Positions 47,665 through 52,348 of a stretch of DNA of 52,348 nt are shown here, in pieces; position 1 is the first letter of the stretch, and each line of letters starts with the position of its first letter. The translations under genes were made by a program, and so were the position numbers. Origin of the DNA: Owenweeksia sp. (lineage in GTDB: Bacteria; Bacteroidota; Bacteroidia; Flavobacteriales; Schleiferiaceae). Under the pieces are notes generated by a model. That model worked only from the letters and a program-made list of their open reading frames with translations, ran no database searches and was not told the DNA's origin. The stretch is taken from positions 1 through 52,348 of the forward strand of contig JANQHO010000127.1 of assembly GCA_028277105.1 (NCBI GenBank), in the 5' to 3' direction.

Positions 47665-48003
47665 ATGAACTTATACCACAACCCGCGTTGCCAAAAGAGC
47701 AGGGAAGTGCTCCATTTGCTGGAAGAAAAGGGCTATAAGCCCGAATTGGTTCTGTATATGAAAGAACCTCTCAACCCAGTTGAACTCAGGCAGCTTTTAC
47801 AAAAACTCAACATCAGTGCCCGGGATCTTATTAGAGACAAGGAAAAAATATGGAAGGAGGAATTTGGGGATAAAGAACTGGGCGATGAAGAGCTTATTCT
47901 CAGTATGATAGAATATCCCCAGTTGATGGAGCGGCCGGTTTTGGAAAATGGTGATAAAGCTGTGGTAGGAAGGCCTCCGGAAAGGGTTCTGTCTATACTT
48001 TAA
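47665..48003 (+). CDS. ArsC/Spx-family protein (arsenate reductase-like)
   Basis: 112 residues, full length for the family. The thioredoxin-like fold starts NLYHNPRCQKSREVLHLLEE with the single active-site cysteine, and later shows YMKEPLNPVELRQLLQKLNI and YPQLMERPVLENGDKAVVGR. Glutaredoxin-dependent ArsC enzymes have this C-x2-S pattern, but uncharacterised ArsC-like proteins share it, and the usual arsenic operon partners are missing. It starts directly after the prfB stop, so it may be co-transcribed. Confidence 0.85.
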   Translation: MNLYHNPRCQKSREVLHLLEEKGYKPELVLYMKEPLNPVELRQLLQKLNISARDLIRDKEKIWKEEFGDKELGDEELILSMIEYPQLMERPVLENGDKAVVGRPPERVLSIL

Positions 48004-49895
48004 TTCAGTTTCTGGAACAGGGCATAAAGCTCAGGGTTGCCTTTTTCTATGATCAGTTCTTGCTCTTTCACAGCAAAAGCCTGCCGATCCCGGTTCCAAA
48101 TGAATATTCTCATACTCAGGCTGTCTTTATTTAAAAAACTCTCAGGTATGGTAAGGCTGTGGTAAATATTGACCAGCCCGGAATCTTTTCTGCCGCAGTA
48201 TTCTGAAAAGTAACTGCTTTGAAAATTGATGATGCTATCACCCGAATAAAGAGCGGAACAGATGGCATTCTTAGAGGGTTTTTCCGAGAAGTGCAGACTT
48301 GCTTTGTAAGTAATAATGTCGTGTTGATGGAGGTAGATGGAATCAACTCTGGGAATGCTTAAACCTAAAGCGTATTCCTGCTTTTGAGTAATGTTATTCC
48401 AACCAAGAGAATCTGCCATTTCTTTACCCCATTCCACACCTGCTTTTTTGTCATTTGACTGGCTTTGCCAATAGCTTTCCTCTAACTTACTGCCCCGTTT
48501 GCGGGAGAAAAGGAAAAAATCGCCCTGGTAGTATCTTTTGTGAAGTATCCTGGAGGGAAAGTAATCCTGCACCACCATAGGTAATTCCCGGGGATACTGA
48601 TACATAACAGCCAGTTTAAAATAATCTTCTTTTTTGTTTTTTAAATGCTCTGTCAGCTGATTGAAATCTTCAAGATCATTCCAAAAAAGAACATCGCTTT
48701 GATCTAGTTGATAACGGGCAGTGTAATAATCAAATATTTTTTGATGTTCATCTGTAAGAGCGGGTTCTTTTAGCCTTAAACTGTCCCGATAGTGAACTAT
48801 GTCTTTTACGAGATATTCATAGGGTGATTCATAAAAGATCTCATAATGCCTTCTTTCGGATTTCAACGCATAAATACCACTAAGCAGGATAGCCAAACTG
48901 ACCAGGGTATTATTTCTGAAATTGGAAGCAGGAAAAAGAGAAAAAATACTTAGCAGCAAAAAAGGAACACTGAAGATAAGCATAGAAAACTGCAATACAC
49001 TGTTAACCTGCCATGAATATATATGCCCGATAAGATAAGAGAGGCCAAACCAGATCAAGCCTGGCCAAAACCATTTCCCCCTTTTGCTTTTAGAAAAAAG
49101 GGAGATCAAAACTGCCAGAACAGTCACTGATCCAAATATCCACGAATATTGAAAAAAGTAATGCATAAATTCCAGCAAAAAAGTCGGACCCGGTTTGGCT
49201 AGCCATTCCTCTACTCCGCCATTATTAAGCTGGGTGATAAAAATGGAGAGATGAGGGAGATACAACAAAAAAATCCCTATACAGGAGTAGAAGTAGGTCA
49301 ATAGTTTTTCTTTTCTAAAAAGGAATAGGCCGGTTATCCCGGTCAAACCTATGAGTAAGAGTGCAAAATGGTGTACATAACAAGTTGCAGCAGCAAAAAA
49401 TGTCCAGCCCAACAGGTGTTGCCAGTTAATTTTCTTACTCGTTAAAGCTTTATACCAGAATAATATGGCTAACAAGCTAAAGAAGGTTCCCGCTATATAA
49501 GGGCGGGCAATCTGGCTGTAAAAAACAAAGTACTGGCTCACCGCCATAACAGCGGCAGCGGCAGCGGAAGCAAACTGGTTTTGGAGTAGTATTCCCATTT
49601 TAAAGACCAGGTAAACCGAGCCCAGACCCATGAGCAGGAAAGGCAATTTTACCACCCACTCCTGAGCACTGAAAAACCGGGTATAGTAAAACAGGAAGAC
49701 CTGAACCCCTGCCGGATGACCATCGATTGCCACACCATATTCGATCAACTCCTTGAATGTATCAAAACGAAGTCTGAAAAGAGCACTGAATTCATCGTGC
49801 GTAAAAGGAATGGAATGGAGTTTATAGAAGCGCAGTAGTGCTCCTGTTATAAGAATTATAAAAATAAGAACTATATCCTGATGTTTTTTTTTCAT
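48000..49895 (-). CDS. GT39-like membrane glycosyltransferase
   Basis: 631 residues with about 10-11 membrane helices in the first ~400 residues and a soluble C-terminal domain. Helix 1 is followed by the loop SIPFTHDEFSALFRLRF, where the His-Asp-Glu matches the catalytic acidic pair in PMT/ArnT-like GT39 enzymes; a second loop has YGVAIDGHPAGVQVFL. The family transfers sugars from lipid-linked donors to periplasmic targets. The C-terminal part (~500-631) is beta-rich and not recognised. The ATG is seven bases downstream of the ptrB stop, so they may form a short operon. Confidence 0.8.
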   Translation of the reverse strand: MKKKHQDIVLIFIILITGALLRFYKLHSIPFTHDEFSALFRLRFDTFKELIEYGVAIDGHPAGVQVFLFYYTRFFSAQEWVVKLPFLLMGLGSVYLVFKMGILLQNQFASAAAAAVMAVSQYFVFYSQIARPYIAGTFFSLLAILFWYKALTSKKINWQHLLGWTFFAAATCYVHHFALLLIGLTGITGLFLFRKEKLLTYFYSCIGIFLLYLPHLSIFITQLNNGGVEEWLAKPGPTFLLEFMHYFFQYSWIFGSVTVLAVLISLFSKSKRGKWFWPGLIWFGLSYLIGHIYSWQVNSVLQFSMLIFSVPFLLLSIFSLFPASNFRNNTLVSLAILLSGIYALKSERRHYEIFYESPYEYLVKDIVHYRDSLRLKEPALTDEHQKIFDYYTARYQLDQSDVLFWNDLEDFNQLTEHLKNKKEDYFKLAVMYQYPRELPMVVQDYFPSRILHKRYYQGDFFLFSRKRGSKLEESYWQSQSNDKKAGVEWGKEMADSLGWNNITQKQEYALGLSIPRVDSIYLHQHDIITYKASLHFSEKPSKNAICSALYSGDSIINFQSSYFSEYCGRKDSGLVNIYHSLTIPESFLNKDSLSMRIFIWNRDRQAFAVKEQELIIEKGNPELYALFQKLN

Positions 49896-49901
49896 AGAGG
49901 T

Positions 49902-51959
49902 TTATTGATCTAAACCTTCCAGGTCAAGTAAAAAGGCGTATTCCATAGCCGTTTCTTGAAAAACCTCATAACGGCCGGAAGCCCCGCTATGCCCCGTTTC
50001 CATATTGGTGTAAAGATAAAGTGGGTTAGAACCGGTTTTCAGTTCCCTTAATTTGGCTACCCACTTGGCCGGCTCCCAGTACTGTACCTGAGAATCGTGC
50101 AGACCGGTAGTTACCAGCAGGGCAGGATAGTTTTTGGCTTCAACATTATCATAGGGAGAATAAGATTTGATGTAATGGTAATATTCCTCATCATTTGGAT
50201 TTCCCCATTCATCGTATTCTCCGGTAGTAAGGGGAATGCTTTCATCCAGCATGGTAGTGACTACATCAACAAAGGGAACAGCGGCAATTACCCCTTTAAA
50301 AATTTCCGGTTTGAGGTTGATCACCGCACTCATTAAGAGCCCCCCGGCACTGCCTCCCATGGCATACAAATGATCGGTGGAGGTATAAGCTTCTTCAATA
50401 AGTTTTTCAGCACAGGCAATGAAATCGGTAAAAGTATTTTTCTTCTTGAGCATTTTGCCGTTTTCATACCAGTTTCGTCCCAGGTACTGCCCACCTCGTA
50501 TATGAGCAATGGCAAAAACAAAACCCCTGTCGAGCAGGCTTAAACGCACAGAAGAGAAGCCAGGGTCAACAGTAATGCCATACGAACCATAGCCGTAGAG
50601 TAAAAGCGGATTACCCGATTCTTTTTTCAGCTGTTTTTTGTAAACGAGAGAAATGGGAATTTTTGTGCCATCCTCTGCAGTGGCCCATATGCGTTCTGCC
50701 TGATATTCTTCAGGAAGGTGACCACCCACCACCTCTTGTTGCTTTTTCAATTCGCGGCTGTGGTTTACCATATCATAATCAATAACAGATATGGGGGTAG
50801 TAAGCGATGAATAACCGTATCGCAAGGTAGTAGAATCAAATTCGGGATTATTGCCAATTCCCGCAGTGTAAGTTTCTTCGGGAAATTCCAGGTAATGGGA
50901 GGGGGAATCATTCCAGGGAGTCAGGTGTATCCTGGTCAGTCCGTTTTCCCTTTCTTCTGCAACCAGAAAATCTTTAAATATTTCTACTCCTTCGAGGTAG
51001 GTATTTTCCCGGTGAGGGATAACATCTACCCAATTTTCCTTGGAAGGTTGTTCCAAAGGGGCTTTCATCAGTTTAAAATTGATGGCATCGTCCTTATTGG
51101 TACGGATAAACCAGTGACTCTCAAAATGGGCAACAGTATATTCGAGCTTGCGTTCACGGGCCTGTATCAGTTTAAACTTATTTTCAGGAGTGTCAGCCGA
51201 CAAGTAATGGTATTCATTTGAAAGGGTACTGCTACAGGAAATCATAATGAACTTCCCGGACTTACTGCGGTAAACTCCGCTTACAAAAGTGTTATCGGTT
51301 TCGTGATAAACCTCACTATCACCCTTCGGATCAGTCTTTAGTATGTGCTTAAAGATTTTTGAAGGCCTTAGGGTACTGTCTTTTACTGTATAAAAAACAG
51401 TTTGATTATCATTAGCCCAGGCTATACTGCCCGAAGTGTATTCTAACTGTTCATCCAGTATCTCACCGGTTTCCAGGTTTTTAAAACGTATGTTATAAAT
51501 CCTGCGGCTAAGAGTGTCTTCTCCATAGGCCAGCCAGCGGTTATCAGGGCTTACATTCAGACCGCCTATTTTATAGAATTTATGTTTTGCCGCTTCTATG
51601 TTAGCATCAATCATGATGGTCTCCTTAGCCTCCAGGGATTCTTTTTTTCGGCAATAGATGGGATGCTCCTTTCCTTTTTCATACCTTACGTAATACCAGT
51701 AACCATTTTTCTTATATGGTACAGATTGGTCATCCTCTTTTATCCTGTTTTTAATTTCCTGAAACAATTTTTCCTGCAAAGGTTCCGTATGCTTCATTTT
51801 CATTTCCCGGTAGAGGTTTTCTTCTTTCAGGTAGTTGAGTACTTTGGGATTTTCCTTTTCATTGAGCCAGTAATAGTGGTCTATCCTGGTGTCATTATGA
51901 ATACTTAGCTCTTTTGCGATCTTTTCGGCAACAGGAGTGTTACTTAAGGTGTTTTCCAT
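49902..51959 (-). CDS. ptrB: Oligopeptidase B (S9A serine peptidase)
   Basis: 685 residues. The N-terminal propeller region starts RIDHYYWLNEKENPKVLNYL; the catalytic alpha/beta-hydrolase domain has LLYGYGSYGITVDPGF, the nucleophile elbow GGSAGGLLMSAVINL, GEYDEWGNPNDEEYY with PALLVTTGLHDSQVQYWEP containing the aspartate, and the histidine in TGHSGASGRYE. It cleaves after basic residues in short peptides. No signal peptide is present, so it acts in the cytoplasm. A TAGCTTTG box upstream at 51990-51983 on this strand may be part of the promoter. Confidence 0.94.
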   Translation of the reverse strand: MENTLSNTPVAEKIAKELSIHNDTRIDHYYWLNEKENPKVLNYLKEENLYREMKMKHTEPLQEKLFQEIKNRIKEDDQSVPYKKNGYWYYVRYEKGKEHPIYCRKKESLEAKETIMIDANIEAAKHKFYKIGGLNVSPDNRWLAYGEDTLSRRIYNIRFKNLETGEILDEQLEYTSGSIAWANDNQTVFYTVKDSTLRPSKIFKHILKTDPKGDSEVYHETDNTFVSGVYRSKSGKFIMISCSSTLSNEYHYLSADTPENKFKLIQARERKLEYTVAHFESHWFIRTNKDDAINFKLMKAPLEQPSKENWVDVIPHRENTYLEGVEIFKDFLVAEERENGLTRIHLTPWNDSPSHYLEFPEETYTAGIGNNPEFDSTTLRYGYSSLTTPISVIDYDMVNHSRELKKQQEVVGGHLPEEYQAERIWATAEDGTKIPISLVYKKQLKKESGNPLLLYGYGSYGITVDPGFSSVRLSLLDRGFVFAIAHIRGGQYLGRNWYENGKMLKKKNTFTDFIACAEKLIEEAYTSTDHLYAMGGSAGGLLMSAVINLKPEIFKGVIAAVPFVDVVTTMLDESIPLTTGEYDEWGNPNDEEYYHYIKSYSPYDNVEAKNYPALLVTTGLHDSQVQYWEPAKWVAKLRELKTGSNPLYLYTNMETGHSGASGRYEVFQETAMEYAFLLDLEGLDQ

Positions 51960-52051
51960 ATTTTGGCGGAGAATTTCAGGGGCAAAGCTATACAGAGTTT
52001 TGGTAAAGCCACTTTCTTAGCAATTTTCCCAGGTCAAAAAATAAATATAAA

Positions 52052-52348
52052 ATGAAAGAAAAATATAAGGAAGGTATGATGCGTGAGGATGCGCTGAAGG
52101 GAAAAGTGATCGCTATTACGGGAGGCGGAACCGGGTTAGGGCGTTCTATGGGTGAGTACTTTCTGGATCTCGGAGCCTCGCTGGCTATTTGTGGCAGGCG
52201 TAAGGAGGTGTTGGATACTGCCGCAACCGAAATGGAAAGGGAACACGGTGGTAAAGTAATGACTTATGCCTGTGATGTACGTTCTTATGAAGAGGTGGAA
52301 GGTTTTCTACAAGCTGTACTGGATACATATGGCAAAGTAGACGTATTG
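52052..52348 (+). CDS. SDR-family oxidoreductase, N-terminal part (partial)
   Basis: 99 codons from ATG 52052 to the window edge. The Rossmann motif ITGGGTGLGRSMGEYF and CGRRKEVLDTAATEME, CDVRSYEEVEGFL are typical of short-chain dehydrogenases. The GGGTGLG form and the extra N-terminal helix KEKYKEGMMREDALKGK resemble 2,4-dienoyl-CoA reductases (fatty acid oxidation); that name is tentative because the catalytic part is outside the window. It is divergent from ptrB. Confidence 0.85.
   Translation, partial: MKEKYKEGMMREDALKGKVIAITGGGTGLGRSMGEYFLDLGASLAICGRRKEVLDTAATEMEREHGGKVMTYACDVRSYEEVEGFLQAVLDTYGKVDVL

Overview
The window looks like a chromosomal segment of a Bacteroidota bacterium, most likely a free-living (marine-type) Flavobacteriales relative. 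The reasons are secreted proteins ending in type IX secretion (T9SS) sorting domains, a SprB-type repeat, a PorV-like barrel, LytS/LytTR signalling with a propeller sensor, a bacterial kynurenine pathway pair, a one-chain glycine dehydrogenase, and promoters of the TTTG-N19/20-TAnnTTTG type. Family-level placement is a guess. No rRNA, tRNA, CRISPR array, integrase or transposase was recognised.

Region 1 (1-1448): the end of aroB and complete aroA, both of the shikimate pathway. Region 2 (about 1449-12377): an AT-rich accessory island lying between aroA and the convergent gene at 12378-14414 (helix-hairpin-helix plus predicted barrel, called HHH here). It holds five cargo blocks: (1) a 671-residue unknown protein with two C-terminal repeats; (2) a reverse-strand GldM-C-like exported protein; (3) a large FG-GAP protein with a T9SS signal; (4) a ClpP-fold serine protease of the SDH/SppA type with a small basic partner; (5) two broken genes, a TPR regulator and a Big/SprB surface protein. 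The blocks are separated by degraded copies of the last ~75-200 bp of aroA (two copies) or the last ~95 bp of HHH (three copies). This is the most unusual feature of the window. It suggests repeated insertion at one convergent gene junction, each event leaving a donor or duplicated gene end behind.

Region 3 (12378-18955): the HHH/PorV-like outer-membrane pair, and divergent from it a LytS-type sensor kinase and LytTR regulator. Region 4 (18956-21375): a reverse operon of a small lipoprotein, a SprT-like metalloprotein, purK and purE, with overlapping starts and stops throughout. Region 5 (21404-27307): an Mla-type ABC pair, a bidirectional terminator, a T9SS cargo protein with a good promoter, and gcvP. 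Region 6 (27418-34590): a UbiA-like membrane protein, kynU and kmo (tryptophan catabolism), then a very large peptidase-MA/TolB-propeller/barrel protein.

Region 7 (34570-44914): cluster-less endonuclease III, Bcp peroxiredoxin, a YopX-like orphan, dsbD, tilS, pabB and a 1356-residue hybrid histidine kinase. The last four are mostly coupled by 4-nt overlaps or close spacing. Region 8 (45013-52348): lpdA, prfB with a textbook +1 frameshift site, an ArsC-like protein, a GT39-like membrane glycosyltransferase, oligopeptidase B, and the start of an SDR-family reductase cut by the window edge.
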